From: Rossellomorea vietnamensis
GTDB lineage: Bacteria > Bacillota > Bacilli > Bacillales > Bacillaceae_B
Assembly: GCF_025398035.1 (NCBI RefSeq)
Contig: NZ_CP104558.1
Coordinates: 806,001 to 870,000, forward strand
Direction of reading: 5' to 3'
Length of the DNA: 64,000 bases
In this document: one piece after another, positions 10,303 to 19,430 of the stretch
Layout: each line of letters begins with the position of its first letter
Numbering within the stretch: the first letter of the stretch is position 1
Translations under genes and position numbers: made by a program
Notes under the pieces: model-generated
The model's database searches: none
Seen by the model: the letters and a program-made list of their open reading frames with translations, nothing else
What the model was told of the DNA's origin: nothing

Positions 10303-11229
10303 ATGTTTTTGCTTAAACTGACCGCGATTGGTCTGTTAGTGTATCCGTCAACGGGAAGTCATGATCACTTACATATCCAGTCATCAAATCACACACCCAT
10401 TTCGGTTGAACGCCACTACCTGGAGGTACCATTACTGGATGAACCATTAATGAATGAAAAACACTATGAAGATGTTGTTTCACATATCCAGAATAGGGTC
10501 TACACCCCTCCGCATAATGCCTATATAAATGAACATAACCGGATCGTACCTGAAGAAGCCGGATATAAGCTTCATGAAAGGAAATTCCGTGGTCTGGTCG
10601 ATGGTTTCTTGTTATCAAAGGGATCGAGAGTGATCGAACCTCCATTGTTGACCTTATATCCAAAGGTGGACAGTGAAATCCTCGCTCATATACGTACCCA
10701 AAAGATCGGGCAGTATGTTACGTTCTTTAATAGACATAATGAAGAACGAACGCAGAATATTACCCTGGCAACCAAAAAAATCAACAATACGGTGGTGTTT
10801 CCAGGCGAAGTATTCTCTTTTAATGGCGTGGTCGGAAAAAGAACGAAAGAAAAGGGATATAAAAAAGCCCCAGTCATTGTAAGAGGGGAACTTTCAGAAG
10901 ATATCGGGGGCGGTATCTGCCAGGTATCATCAACCTTATATAATGCGGTGGATCAAGCGGGCGTAACCATATTGGAAAGGTATCACCACTCAAAACGAGT
11001 GCCATATGTCCCCAAGGGCAGGGATGCCACCGTGAGCTGGTACGGACCCGATTTCACCTTTAAAAATGCTTATAATCAGCCTCTTCTCATCCGGGCAAAA
11101 GTTGCAGGTGGGCAAGTGATCATAACCGTGCATTCATCTGATCTTATCAATGTAAAAAAACGAAAGGTCCCAAGCGCCTCCCGGGAATTACCCCAGGAAA
11201 AACAAGTCGATCATTCCATACAAAATTAA
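10303..11229 (+). CDS. VanW family protein
   Basis: About 308 residues. A signal-like hydrophobic stretch at the N-terminus (MFLLKLTAIGLLVYPSTG) is followed by about 130 uncharacterised residues. The VanW domain follows: NITLATKKINNTVVFPGEVFSF..VVGKRT, then GGGICQVSSTLYNA, then RHHSKRVPYVP-like and DATVSWYGPDFTFKN. VanW proteins are exported or membrane-linked and associated with peptidoglycan, without a settled activity. I placed the start at 10303 because AAAGGGAGG lies 6 bases upstream; the ATG at 10285 overlaps no useful site. Confidence 0.8.
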   Translation: MFLLKLTAIGLLVYPSTGSHDHLHIQSSNHTPISVERHYLEVPLLDEPLMNEKHYEDVVSHIQNRVYTPPHNAYINEHNRIVPEEAGYKLHERKFRGLVDGFLLSKGSRVIEPPLLTLYPKVDSEILAHIRTQKIGQYVTFFNRHNEERTQNITLATKKINNTVVFPGEVFSFNGVVGKRTKEKGYKKAPVIVRGELSEDIGGGICQVSSTLYNAVDQAGVTILERYHHSKRVPYVPKGRDATVSWYGPDFTFKNAYNQPLLIRAKVAGGQVIITVHSSDLINVKKRKVPSASRELPQEKQVDHSIQN

Positions 11230-11255
11230 AGGCATCTGCACTTGCAGACGCCTTT
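11228..11255. terminator. Convergent terminator, VanW gene / pyrimidine operon
   Basis: AAAGGCATCTGC pairs with GCAGACGCCTTT with a single A-C mismatch, between the plus-strand VanW stop and the minus-strand aminotransferase stop. It ends the long pyrimidine operon. Confidence 0.6.
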
Positions 11256-11262
11256 AACCTGA

Positions 11263-12618
11263 TTATTTAAGGTGTTGAATCCCCTTGATCACTGTCGATA
11301 CCAGTCGTTCCAGATCTTCTTCTTCGATGTTTAGCGGAGGTGATATTGTCAGGACATTGTTGAATCCTGCCACGGTCGCACCATTTTTTCCGATGATGAC
11401 TCCATTCTGCTTACAATATCCTATGACTGCGTTAACTTTATCCAGTTCCAATGGATCCTTGGTATCCTTATGAGTCACCATCTCAATTCCGATCAATAAT
11501 CCCTTTCCTCTGACATCCCCTACATAAGGGTGATCCTGGAGGTGATTTTTCAAGGAATTCAATGTTTTTTCCCCCAGCTCTTTTGACCGTTCAAAAAGTC
11601 TCTCATTTTCCATGATTTCAATGTTCTTCAAAGCCAGCGCACAGGCTGCAGGATTTCCACCGAATGTGTTGATATGACGGAAGTAATCATATTCTTCAGA
11701 TCCCTTAAAAGCTTCATAGATCTCACGCTTTACAGCAGTGGCGGATAACGGAAGATATGCACTGGTGATACCCTTGGCCATTGTGATGATATCAGGCTTC
11801 ACGTCATAATTCATAAATCCGAATGCCTTTCCGGTCCGTCCAAAACCACAAATCACTTCATCTACTATTAAAAGAGCACCGTGCTTCACACACACCTCTT
11901 TGGCCGCCTTCATATAGCCATCCTGGGGCATGAGGATTCCTCCGCCTGTAATAATAGGTTCCATGATCAATGCAGCGACCGTTTCACTTAGTTCCCATGT
12001 CATGGCCTGGTCAATCGCCTTCACTCCTGGAAGGTCGCGGGGATTCCCCCCTGTCACTTCATCGCGGTATGCGTCGGGAGGAGCAATATGGTGAAACCCA
12101 GGCGCCAATGGTTCATACTTGAATTTACGCTGAGCCTGCCCTGTAGCAGCCAGGGCCCCCATGGAATTACCGTGATACCCTCTATACCGGGAGAAAATTT
12201 TATATCTTCCGTGCTCACCGTTTTGTTGATGATATTGGCGGGCGATCTTAAAGGCCGTTTCATTGGCTTCAGATCCACTGTTGGAGAAGAAAATCACATA
12301 TTCATCACCAAGTAGTTGATTTAACTTCTCTGCAAGTTCAATGGCCGGCTGATGGCTTTGGGTAAGAGGAAAGTAAGCCATTTTCTTGAGCTGCTCGTAA
12401 GCTGCCTCTGCCAACTCCTGTCGTCCATACCCAACGTTAACACACCATAATCCTGCCATACCATCAAGATACTTCTGTCCATCCTGATCAGTTATCCACG
12501 ACCCTTGAGATTCCGTCACAACCATCGTTCCCTCGGGATTATATGGTTTCATGGAGTGCCAAATGAGTTTCTCGTCCTGCTCTAACCATACATCTTGAGA
12601 GTGACCTGCTTTTACCAT
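11263..12618 (-). CDS. Class III aminotransferase, probable beta-alanine:pyruvate aminotransferase
   Basis: 451 residues. It has the fold-type I, class III features: FSNSGSEANETAFKIAR (about 112), GYHGNSMGALAATG, VDEVICGFGRTGKAF (about 253), and the PLP lysine in ITMAKGITSAYLP (about 282). In this context it should transfer the amino group of beta-alanine, the product of uracil breakdown, to pyruvate, giving malonic semialdehyde. That product is the substrate of the dehydrogenase encoded 21 bases upstream. An omega-amino acid role with other amines is possible. It is the last gene of the operon. Confidence 0.85.
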   Translation of the reverse strand: MVKAGHSQDVWLEQDEKLIWHSMKPYNPEGTMVVTESQGSWITDQDGQKYLDGMAGLWCVNVGYGRQELAEAAYEQLKKMAYFPLTQSHQPAIELAEKLNQLLGDEYVIFFSNSGSEANETAFKIARQYHQQNGEHGRYKIFSRYRGYHGNSMGALAATGQAQRKFKYEPLAPGFHHIAPPDAYRDEVTGGNPRDLPGVKAIDQAMTWELSETVAALIMEPIITGGGILMPQDGYMKAAKEVCVKHGALLIVDEVICGFGRTGKAFGFMNYDVKPDIITMAKGITSAYLPLSATAVKREIYEAFKGSEEYDYFRHINTFGGNPAACALALKNIEIMENERLFERSKELGEKTLNSLKNHLQDHPYVGDVRGKGLLIGIEMVTHKDTKDPLELDKVNAVIGYCKQNGVIIGKNGATVAGFNNVLTISPPLNIEEEDLERLVSTVIKGIQHLK

Positions 12619-12639
12619 GAAGATTCCCCCTAACCCTTA

Positions 12640-14106
12640 TTAAAAATCAAATCGAGAAGTGATCATTTTCTTCCTAGTATAGAAATTTACTCCGTCCTTT
12701 CCATTTACATGCATATCTCCATAGAAAGAGTCTTTCCACCCTGAAAACGGGAAGAATGCCATTGTCGCAGGAACCCCCACATTAATACCCAGCATCCCTG
12801 CGTCTGCTTCCTCCCTGAACTGGCGGACGGCGCCGGCGTCTTTCGTGTAGATCGTAGCCCCATTACCGTATCTTGACTGGCGGATGTAATCCAGTCCCCC
12901 GTCCAGATCTTCAGCTCTTAAAAGGCTGAGGATAGGTGCAAACATTTCTTCTTTTGCAATCGTCATTTCTGGTGTCACATGGTCAAAGATCGTTGCCCCC
13001 AAGAAGTTCCCTTCCTTGAAATCTTCCATCTCTTTACGGCCGTCCCTAATGAGTGACGCTCCTTCCTGTATGCCTTTTTCTATATAACCGAGAGTCTTCT
13101 CCCGATTTTCCTTTCGAATGACGGGAGTTAGCAGTACTTCCTCATCCATCCCGTCCCCTATACATAATTCGTCTGCCTTTTTATTTAAAGCCTTTACAAA
13201 CTCTTCGTTGTCTCCAACCACCACTACTGCACTGCATGCCATGCATCTCTGTCCTGCACTGCCGAATGCTGAACTGATGATATGTTCAGCCGCTTTATTG
13301 AAATCCGCATCGGGCATGACAATATGATGGTTCTTTGCCCCTGATAGTGCCTGCACCCTTTTTCCTTGTGAGGCGGCTTGTTGATATACATATTTCGCAA
13401 CAGGCTGGCTTCCGACAAATGATATCGCCGCAATGTCCTTGTTTTCCAGTAAGCCATTCACCACATCGTGGGCACCGTGCACCACGTTGAAGACCCCATC
13501 AGGCATTCCCGCTTCCGTTAACAGCTCTGCAAGTCTATTGGCTAAGATCGGGGTTCTTTCAGATGGCTTCAATACGAAAGTATTTCCACAGGCGATGGCA
13601 AGGGGGAACATCCATAACGGGACCATCATAGGGAAGTTGAAAGGAGTAATCCCCCCTACAACACCCAGTGGATAGCGGAACATTTCGGAGTCGATATCTT
13701 CCGCTATCCCACTGAGCGTCTCTCCCATCATGAGGGTGGGTGCTCCGCAAGCGAATTCCACACATTCCAGTCCACGCTGTACTTCACCATACGCTTCTTT
13801 GAATGATTTTCCATTCTCCTGCACCACCAATCTGGCCAGTTCATCGTGATTGTCTGAAAGCAATGTATGATATTTATACAGAATTCGGGCACGTTTCGGC
13901 ACCGGGGTCTTTTTCCATGTTTCTGAAGCAAGCTTCGCAGCTTTTACTGCCATTGCCACATCTTCTTTAGTAGAGATCGGCACCCTCGCAATCTCTTCAT
14001 TTGTGGCTGGATTTAAGACTTCCAATGTTTGTGAGCTGAGGGAATCCACCCACTTACCCCCAATGAAATTTTTTAATACTGCTACATCTTTTTTTATTAC
14101 AGTCAT
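12640..14106 (-). CDS. mmsA: CoA-acylating malonate/methylmalonate-semialdehyde dehydrogenase
   Basis: 488 residues, very close in length and motifs to the MmsA/IolA family. The NAD-binding segment is NTFVLKPSERTP (about 175). The glycine motif is FVGSQPVAKYV. The catalytic cysteine sits in SAGQRCMACSAVVVV (about 283), followed by TPVIRKE. It converts malonic semialdehyde, NAD and CoA to acetyl-CoA and CO2, completing pyrimidine ring carbon recovery. A good site (AAGGAGGAA) precedes the ATG. The 161-base gap to pucR upstream holds a palindrome and a 15-bp motif also found before the first operon gene, so an internal promoter here is likely. Confidence 0.85.
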   Translation of the reverse strand: MTVIKKDVAVLKNFIGGKWVDSLSSQTLEVLNPATNEEIARVPISTKEDVAMAVKAAKLASETWKKTPVPKRARILYKYHTLLSDNHDELARLVVQENGKSFKEAYGEVQRGLECVEFACGAPTLMMGETLSGIAEDIDSEMFRYPLGVVGGITPFNFPMMVPLWMFPLAIACGNTFVLKPSERTPILANRLAELLTEAGMPDGVFNVVHGAHDVVNGLLENKDIAAISFVGSQPVAKYVYQQAASQGKRVQALSGAKNHHIVMPDADFNKAAEHIISSAFGSAGQRCMACSAVVVVGDNEEFVKALNKKADELCIGDGMDEEVLLTPVIRKENREKTLGYIEKGIQEGASLIRDGRKEMEDFKEGNFLGATIFDHVTPEMTIAKEEMFAPILSLLRAEDLDGGLDYIRQSRYGNGATIYTKDAGAVRQFREEADAGMLGINVGVPATMAFFPFSGWKDSFYGDMHVNGKDGVNFYTRKKMITSRFDF

Positions 14107-14176
14107 ATTCAGTTCCTCCTTATTATTTTTTAAAAATATCCCCGAAGAAGTTCAGAACTTTCTGCATACTCGATAA

Positions 14177-14189
14177 TTTCATTATGAAA
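14177..14189. promoter_or_regulatory. 13-bp palindrome upstream of mmsA
   Basis: TTTCATTATGAAA is a perfect inverted repeat with a single central base, about 75 bases before the mmsA start. It could be an operator; no binding protein can be named. Confidence 0.35.
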
Positions 14190-14208
14190 GAAAACGTCAG
14201 GTCATTCA

Positions 14209-14223
14209 TTAGACATTGTGTAA
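14209..14223. promoter_or_regulatory. 15-bp motif shared with the nitrilase-gene promoter
   Basis: TTAGACATTGTGTAA here matches TTACACATTTTGTAA at 23218-23232 in 13 of 15 positions. Both lie upstream of transcription units of the same catabolic pathway. The PucR-family activator encoded next door is the obvious candidate to bind it; this is inference. Confidence 0.45.
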
Positions 14224-14267
14224 CATAACCAGGGATTCCCGCTGGACACTATTTCTGAAAGCTGTCT

Positions 14268-15869
14268 TTAATGTACCTTTGTCTTCTTCAATAAACTTTG
14301 AGGCTGCAAATATTCATGAGCCGCCAATAGAAATTCGATGGTCACCCGTTTATCCGATCTCATAAAATCTTCACCAAGCATATCTTCTATTTTCTTCAGT
14401 CGATGATAGAGTGTTTGTCTCACAATAAATAATCTTTTGGAGGTTTCTTGCTTTGACCCCTGACAAGCCAGGAAAACTTTAAGTGTTTTCAATAAATCCC
14501 CATCGTGGTCCCTGTCGTATTTTATTAACGGGGAAAGAAATTCTTCTATCATTTCCCACATGTTTACATTCTCGTTGACGATTGAAATCAATCTGAATAA
14601 ATGAAGGTCATCAAAGAAACAATAATGGTCTCCTCCATCGACTTTCGTTCGAAACGCAAGGGTATCCTTAGCAGTTTCATAGCTTCTATGAATATCCATC
14701 ATCTCGAGCTGATATTTACCTGTGGCAAATACTGCACCTGACGACTTTCTGAAAAATCCTGATTTTAAAATCTTTTCATAAGCACTGATCAATCGTGCCT
14801 TCCAATCACCGGTTCTCCGGGTATCAAGGAGAATAAAGACTAAATCATGATCGATCCTTTCGGGCACCACTTTGAATCCATATTGTTCAAATATGCTTTT
14901 TGTTACTAGATTGAAGAAGGTTAAATCAAGCATTTCTTTATCAGCCAGTGTATTCGTCTTGCAAATACATACGACACCACCGTGGATCGATACGTTTAGT
15001 TCATCCATGAAAGCGGCAAGTCCATCGTATGATTGATCTCCTTTTAACCAGGACATGATCCATTTTGATTCTTCCAAGCGTTTTTGTTCATCAAAATACA
15101 ATTCCCTCATCCAATATTGAGCAAGGGCGGTGGAAGTCCGGTCAAGTATCAGCAGCTCATATTCACTAAACGGATGATTGTACCGGCAGATGTAAAGCTC
15201 TGCATACTCCTGATCAAATAGGATGACCTTCGTTGTAGCAACGTGATGATCTTTACTGTCTTTGCTTTTATAGTAGTTTTGCAGGAAGAGCTCTTCTTCA
15301 GACGAACACATTAAGGGATGAACCTTAACATCTTGTTCTTTCAATTGAAAAAGTACCGGTACATTTAATTCTTTATGTAATACTTGAAGGATATCCCTGC
15401 AGTGCTTGACTGACAGCAGCAACTTATTCAGGTTCTGAGCATAGAAATCAAGTTTCTTGATCATCTCATATTGCTGATTGATGATTACGGCGTGTATATC
15501 CTGAGTGATACTGACAAACGGGACTTCTTTTTCAAAAACAATGATGGGGAAATCAAATTCATCCGCCCACTCCAATACAGCTGCCGGTATGGTAGAGATA
15601 TTCGTATCAAGTTCGATACAAAGGGCCGCTGCACCACAAGCCCCCAACTGGTGAATCAGTGATAGGAAACTCCCTTCCTCCTTCAAGGCAAGACCAGTTG
15701 AAAGGATCAATTCATTCCCGTTAAGAAGATTTTTTATGGAAGTGACTTCGACAATGTGTACCCATTTTACTTGTCTGGAGAGACCTCTGTGTCCAGCTAT
15801 CACCTTAGCGTGTTCAAAGTACTTTCTTTCCAGGATATCTTTCACTGAAAAATAGAAATGACTTTTCAT
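14268..15869 (-). CDS. pucR: PucR family transcriptional regulator
   Basis: About 533 residues from the ATG at 15869, which follows AAAGGGAGAGAAGG; an upstream in-frame start at 15974 would fall within the intergenic leader and has no site. The N-terminal purine-catabolism (PucR) sensory domain begins VKDILERKYFEHAKVIAG. The middle is a GGDEF-like/CdaR region. The C-terminal helix-turn-helix has the family pattern TLKVFLACQGSKQETSKRLFIVRQTLYHRLKKIE. Such proteins activate catabolic operons in response to a nitrogen compound. Placed inside the pyrimidine cluster, it most likely senses a pyrimidine or a degradation product. The symbol is by family only, not orthology. Confidence 0.8.
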   Translation of the reverse strand: MKSHFYFSVKDILERKYFEHAKVIAGHRGLSRQVKWVHIVEVTSIKNLLNGNELILSTGLALKEEGSFLSLIHQLGACGAAALCIELDTNISTIPAAVLEWADEFDFPIIVFEKEVPFVSITQDIHAVIINQQYEMIKKLDFYAQNLNKLLLSVKHCRDILQVLHKELNVPVLFQLKEQDVKVHPLMCSSEEELFLQNYYKSKDSKDHHVATTKVILFDQEYAELYICRYNHPFSEYELLILDRTSTALAQYWMRELYFDEQKRLEESKWIMSWLKGDQSYDGLAAFMDELNVSIHGGVVCICKTNTLADKEMLDLTFFNLVTKSIFEQYGFKVVPERIDHDLVFILLDTRRTGDWKARLISAYEKILKSGFFRKSSGAVFATGKYQLEMMDIHRSYETAKDTLAFRTKVDGGDHYCFFDDLHLFRLISIVNENVNMWEMIEEFLSPLIKYDRDHDGDLLKTLKVFLACQGSKQETSKRLFIVRQTLYHRLKKIEDMLGEDFMRSDKRVTIEFLLAAHEYLQPQSLLKKTKVH

Positions 15870-15930
15870 CCTTCTCTCCCTTTTGTTTGGCGTAGTAAAT
15901 GGAGAAAAAAGGATTGGCAGGACCAATCCT

Positions 15931-16110
15931 TCACTCCTCTTCAGTATGGGGGATTGCAAACTGTATCTCCTCACCCCACCACTTCACTAATTGTTCTTCC
16001 GTCAAGTGATTCGAAGACAAGACGGATAATACCCAATGTATGAATTCATCCGTCGTTTGCATGTTTCCGGGGGCAACCGTCAATTCTTTGTCTACGGGCA
16101 GATCCCTCAT
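15931..16110 (-). CDS. Small protein of unknown function (59 aa) in the pyrimidine operon
   Basis: An acidic 59-residue protein (MRDLPVDKEL... ending PHTEEE). The ATG at 16110 has AAAGGGGG 9 bases upstream, beginning right after the stop of the preceding 69-residue gene. The longer reading from 16173 would overlap that gene by 47 bases and lacks a site. There is no recognisable domain; WVLSVLSSNHLTEEQLVKWW suggests a short helical module. Its position between permease and regulator implies a role in, or regulation of, the same pathway, but none is known to me. Confidence 0.55.
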   Translation of the reverse strand: MRDLPVDKELTVAPGNMQTTDEFIHWVLSVLSSNHLTEEQLVKWWGEEIQFAIPHTEEE

Positions 16111-16126
16111 GCCGCTCGGCCCCCTT

Positions 16127-16336
16127 TCAATGATGTGTTTGAAATAATAGATTTGAAAAATACTTTCGTGCATTCGCCGTTTTCACATGCAAAGTGGCGC
16201 TTCTCTTATTTTCAGTATGTTTAAATACAACAAAAGCCCCACTGAGATTTTCAGTGACCTTTTCTATTTTAAAACCCTTTTGCAGAAGAAAATCAATCTT
16301 GTCTCTTTCGCTTAAAAACTCTTGATAATCGGACAT
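16127..16336 (-). CDS. Small protein of unknown function (69 aa) in the pyrimidine operon
   Basis: 69 residues (MSDYQEFLSERDKIDFLLQK...), alternating alpha and beta character, with ENLSGAFVVFKH and LHVKTANARKYFS. Not recognised. It lies 44 bases downstream of the permease gene and 16 bases upstream of a 59-residue gene in another frame. The two looked at first like one frameshifted gene, but each has its own start and ribosome binding site. Confidence 0.55.
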   Translation of the reverse strand: MSDYQEFLSERDKIDFLLQKGFKIEKVTENLSGAFVVFKHTENKRSATLHVKTANARKYFSNLLFQTHH

Positions 16337-16380
16337 TTCGACACCCTTTCATCATCCTATTTGCTACCACTTTCGCCCAT

Positions 16381-17853
16381 TCAAGAAATACTTGTGCCTG
16401 TTGGGGATTTTTCGATAACGTTTTCCTCTGCTTCTTCAATGATCCAATCACGGCCTACCGACATTCCCAGATACTTCTCATCACTGGGATCGGAGAGTTC
16501 TGCCTGCTCATACTTCTTGAACCACCAATATTTAGCCAAAACGTAATAGCAGAGGGCTCCTATACCAAATCCAACCAGAAACGAGAAGTTAGGAACGAAA
16601 TATGAAGCGACTGCCCCAAGGATCCATGATATGAAGCCAGCAAGATTGATACCTTTCATATAGCTGAATTGTCCCCTGTCTTCATATAATGCGGGGACAT
16701 TGACCCGGCGTTTTCTTATAAAATAGTAATCTGATATCAAAATTCCCACGATGGCGGATAATATCCCCCCCACAAACAGCAGAACGGGAATGATGATATC
16801 GAAGAGGTTCCATGGCTGTACAATCGTCCCCACGACCCCGGCTGTTAACACACCGGCCCAAAAAGGAAATTTGGGTCCCCCTACATTTGAAAAAATGGTG
16901 GCTGCAGGGACTATATTGGCCGCAATATTCGTAGACCATTGTGCCAGGACGATCATCAGGAGCAGGACTCCTAAAACAAACCCGCTTGCCGCCTCCTGAA
17001 GGGCAACTACAGGATCATAATTCAGTACGGCAATATACGAAATACCGCCGATTAATACCATAAATGCCTGAGTAATCGGTAGGGCTATAAGATTACCTAT
17101 GAGTGCACTCCGGTTTCTCTTGAACCAATTCCTTTCATTGCTTGGAGCCTTCATGAAGCGTGAAATGGAAGGAATATCTGCTGAAAGTGTTGCCCAAAAT
17201 CCCATATTACTAAAAATCACAACAAGGAAAGCAGTGAATGTGGCTGCCCCCGTCACCGGACTTTCAACCCAGCTCCAGATATCTCTTCCCTGGGAGGCTG
17301 CGGAGTCTGATAATGAAGAATACATCCATACGGAGATGAGAATGATGACTGGGGCGGCAAGGTCCGCAAAACGTTCCACAGCTTTAATCCCAAGTGCCGT
17401 ATTCACCAATTGAAGAATCGCAAAAATCATGAAGCAAACAAACCAATTATCAAAACCTGATAATATATTAAGAATTCCGTTCATCGCGGTAGCCCCGAAG
17501 TATGTGTTGATTCCGAACCACATGGAAGCAGCCAGGCCGCGGACCACGGATGGAATATGCGTCCCGATCGTTCCGAAGGGTGCTCTCATGTATACAGGGA
17601 AGGATACACCATGTTCAATCCCTATATCGCCTGTTAAGGTAATAAATAATCCAATGGCAAGGGATCCTATGATGGTGGCTAAAACAACAAGGGGTAATGG
17701 TAACGACACGACGCCTGCCCCACCGATTGCGAAGGTTGCAAGGACGACGACCATCCCCACCCACATAAAGGAATAGCCAAGCTTTGTAACTTTCCTTTCA
17801 CTTTCTTTGATGGGTAATAAATCGGGAGACTTTAAATAACTTCTTTTCAACAT
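16381..17853 (-). CDS. NCS1 family nucleobase/hydantoin:cation symporter
   Basis: About 490 residues and roughly twelve hydrophobic segments. Family features include LPIKESERKVTKLGYSFMWVGM at the N-terminus, GIEHGVSFPVYMRAPFG (about helix 1-2), VRGLAASMWFGINTY, and the C-terminal LISDYYFIRKRRVNVPALY. NCS1 carriers import uracil, allantoin, hydantoins or cytosine; in this operon uracil, thymine or a dihydropyrimidine is likely. The ATG at 17853 has GTGGGGTG upstream. An in-frame start at 17931 would extend into a GC-rich hairpin and is less likely. Confidence 0.85.
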   Translation of the reverse strand: MLKRSYLKSPDLLPIKESERKVTKLGYSFMWVGMVVVLATFAIGGAGVVSLPLPLVVLATIIGSLAIGLFITLTGDIGIEHGVSFPVYMRAPFGTIGTHIPSVVRGLAASMWFGINTYFGATAMNGILNILSGFDNWFVCFMIFAILQLVNTALGIKAVERFADLAAPVIILISVWMYSSLSDSAASQGRDIWSWVESPVTGAATFTAFLVVIFSNMGFWATLSADIPSISRFMKAPSNERNWFKRNRSALIGNLIALPITQAFMVLIGGISYIAVLNYDPVVALQEAASGFVLGVLLLMIVLAQWSTNIAANIVPAATIFSNVGGPKFPFWAGVLTAGVVGTIVQPWNLFDIIIPVLLFVGGILSAIVGILISDYYFIRKRRVNVPALYEDRGQFSYMKGINLAGFISWILGAVASYFVPNFSFLVGFGIGALCYYVLAKYWWFKKYEQAELSDPSDEKYLGMSVGRDWIIEEAEENVIEKSPTGTSIS

Positions 17854-17908
17854 GAACACCCCACTTTGTTTGCTTCGAATGGCTTTACCAATCTTCTTAA
17901 CAAGAGAG

Positions 17909-17940
17909 GCGAGCGGGCGCAGTCCCTGCACCCGGCTCGC
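17909..17940 (-). other. GC-rich intergenic hairpin between dihydropyrimidinase and permease genes
   Basis: A 32-base element in which GCGAGC/GCTCGC, GGG/CCC and TGCAG/CTGCG pair with one bulged C. It is far richer in GC than its surroundings and lacks a following T-run on the minus strand. It fits an mRNA-stability or processing hairpin that separates catabolic enzymes from the permease, or a weak attenuator. Confidence 0.45.
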
Positions 17941-17986
17941 GAGGAGTTGTTCTAAGATTAAGGTGGATGTTTATCTATAATGCTTA

Positions 17987-19414
17987 TCAGCTCTTAGAGG
18001 ATTGAAGTGCTGCACTCTCTTCATTTACCAGCAGGTTACCGTATTTCGCTCTCTTGATATACTTGCCGGTACCCTTTTTTCCTACAAACTTTTTATCTTT
18101 GATGACATATTCACCCCTGGATAATACAGAAACCGGTTCACCTTTGATTTTCATGCCTTCAAACGGGTTATAATCTGCTGCCATATGATGGGTCGCAGCA
18201 GAGATGACTCTTTCTGCCTCCGGATCAAAGATGACGATATCTGCATCCGATCCAACGGCAACGGTCCCTTTCTGAGGATACAACCCAAACAATTTGGCAC
18301 TTCTTGTTGACATGATATCTACAAACTGATTCAAGCTTATGCGTCCTTTTTCCACCCCTTCTGAGAATAATATAGATACACGGTCCTCAATGATCGGTCC
18401 GCCATTCGGAATTTTAGTGAAATCTTCTTTTCCTAAATCCTTCTGCCCCTGGAAATCAAAAGAACATTGATCAGATCCCAATGTTTGGAGCTGCCCGCTT
18501 TTCAATGCGTTCCATAAAACGTCCTGATGCCACTTTTCCCTGAGTGGAGGGGACCATACGTATTTCGCCCCTTCAAAGTTGGGGCGCTCTAAATAGGTTT
18601 GATCAAGTACCAGATACTGTGGACATGTTTCCCCCCATACATTCAACCCTTTACTCCTCGCCGCTGAAATCTGTTCCACAGCCTCCGAGCACGAAACATG
18701 AACAACATATAATTGGGAATCCGCTAATCCCGTTAATTTAGCTGCTCTGCCGGTGGCTTCCCCTTCAAGTTCAGGAGGTCTCGTCAAAGCATGATAAATC
18801 GGTTCCGTTTTCCCTTCTTCTAATGCCTTCTCGGTTAAGTATTCAATAACATCCCCATTCTCTGCGTGAACCATGACGAGGGCCCCGAGTTCCCTTGCAG
18901 CAACCAGTGTCCGGAATAGGGTTTCATCATCTGCCTGAAATACATTTTTGTACGCCATAAACACTTTGAACGATGTGATGCCTTCCTGCTGTATGACATC
19001 AGGCAGCTGAGAGAGGACCTCTTGATTGATCTCCCCGATCATCAGGTGGAAGCTATAATCGATAACGGCTTTATCCTTTGATTTTGCATGCCATGTATCG
19101 ATGGCACTTTGAAGAGGTTCTCCTTTATTCGTTAAACAGAAATCTATGAGGGTCGTTGTCCCACCAAATGCAGCGGCAATCGTTCCCGTTTCAAAGTCAT
19201 CCTTTGAGACCGTGCCACCAAATGGCATTTCCAGATGTGTATGGGGATCGACTCCTCCTGGAAAAATGAATTTCCCACTTGCATCGATCACTTCAGCCTC
19301 TCCTGGATCAAATCCTTTTCCAATCGCGGCAATCTTTCCGTCTTGTATCAGGATATCTGCTTTATACGTATCGGTAGCTGTGACAATCGTTCCATTTTGA
19401 ATGATTTTTTCCAT
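17987..19414 (-). CDS. hydA: Dihydropyrimidinase (D-hydantoinase type)
   Basis: 475 residues, as expected. It is a cyclic amidohydrolase that opens 5,6-dihydrouracil to N-carbamoyl-beta-alanine. It has the metal-binding start VDPHTHLEMPFGG (about 56), the carboxylated lysine in TSFKVFMAYKN (about 150), metal histidines in VMVHAENGD and LYVVHVSCSEA, and the aspartate in TLGSDQCSFD (about 315). It lies 16 bases after preA in the operon. A strong AGGAGGTACC site precedes the ATG. Used alone this enzyme could also act on hydantoins, but the dehydrogenase neighbours point to pyrimidines. Confidence 0.92.
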   Translation of the reverse strand: MEKIIQNGTIVTATDTYKADILIQDGKIAAIGKGFDPGEAEVIDASGKFIFPGGVDPHTHLEMPFGGTVSKDDFETGTIAAAFGGTTTLIDFCLTNKGEPLQSAIDTWHAKSKDKAVIDYSFHLMIGEINQEVLSQLPDVIQQEGITSFKVFMAYKNVFQADDETLFRTLVAARELGALVMVHAENGDVIEYLTEKALEEGKTEPIYHALTRPPELEGEATGRAAKLTGLADSQLYVVHVSCSEAVEQISAARSKGLNVWGETCPQYLVLDQTYLERPNFEGAKYVWSPPLREKWHQDVLWNALKSGQLQTLGSDQCSFDFQGQKDLGKEDFTKIPNGGPIIEDRVSILFSEGVEKGRISLNQFVDIMSTRSAKLFGLYPQKGTVAVGSDADIVIFDPEAERVISAATHHMAADYNPFEGMKIKGEPVSVLSRGEYVIKDKKFVGKKGTGKYIKRAKYGNLLVNEESAALQSSKS

Positions 19415-19430
19415 TACGGTACCTCCTGGG

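Noticed and set aside
15931..16336. A single gene broken by a frameshift (the two overlapping small frames)
   Set aside because: The downstream frame has an ATG at 16110 with AAAGGGGG upstream, just after the first gene's stop. Two intact adjacent genes explain the sequence better.
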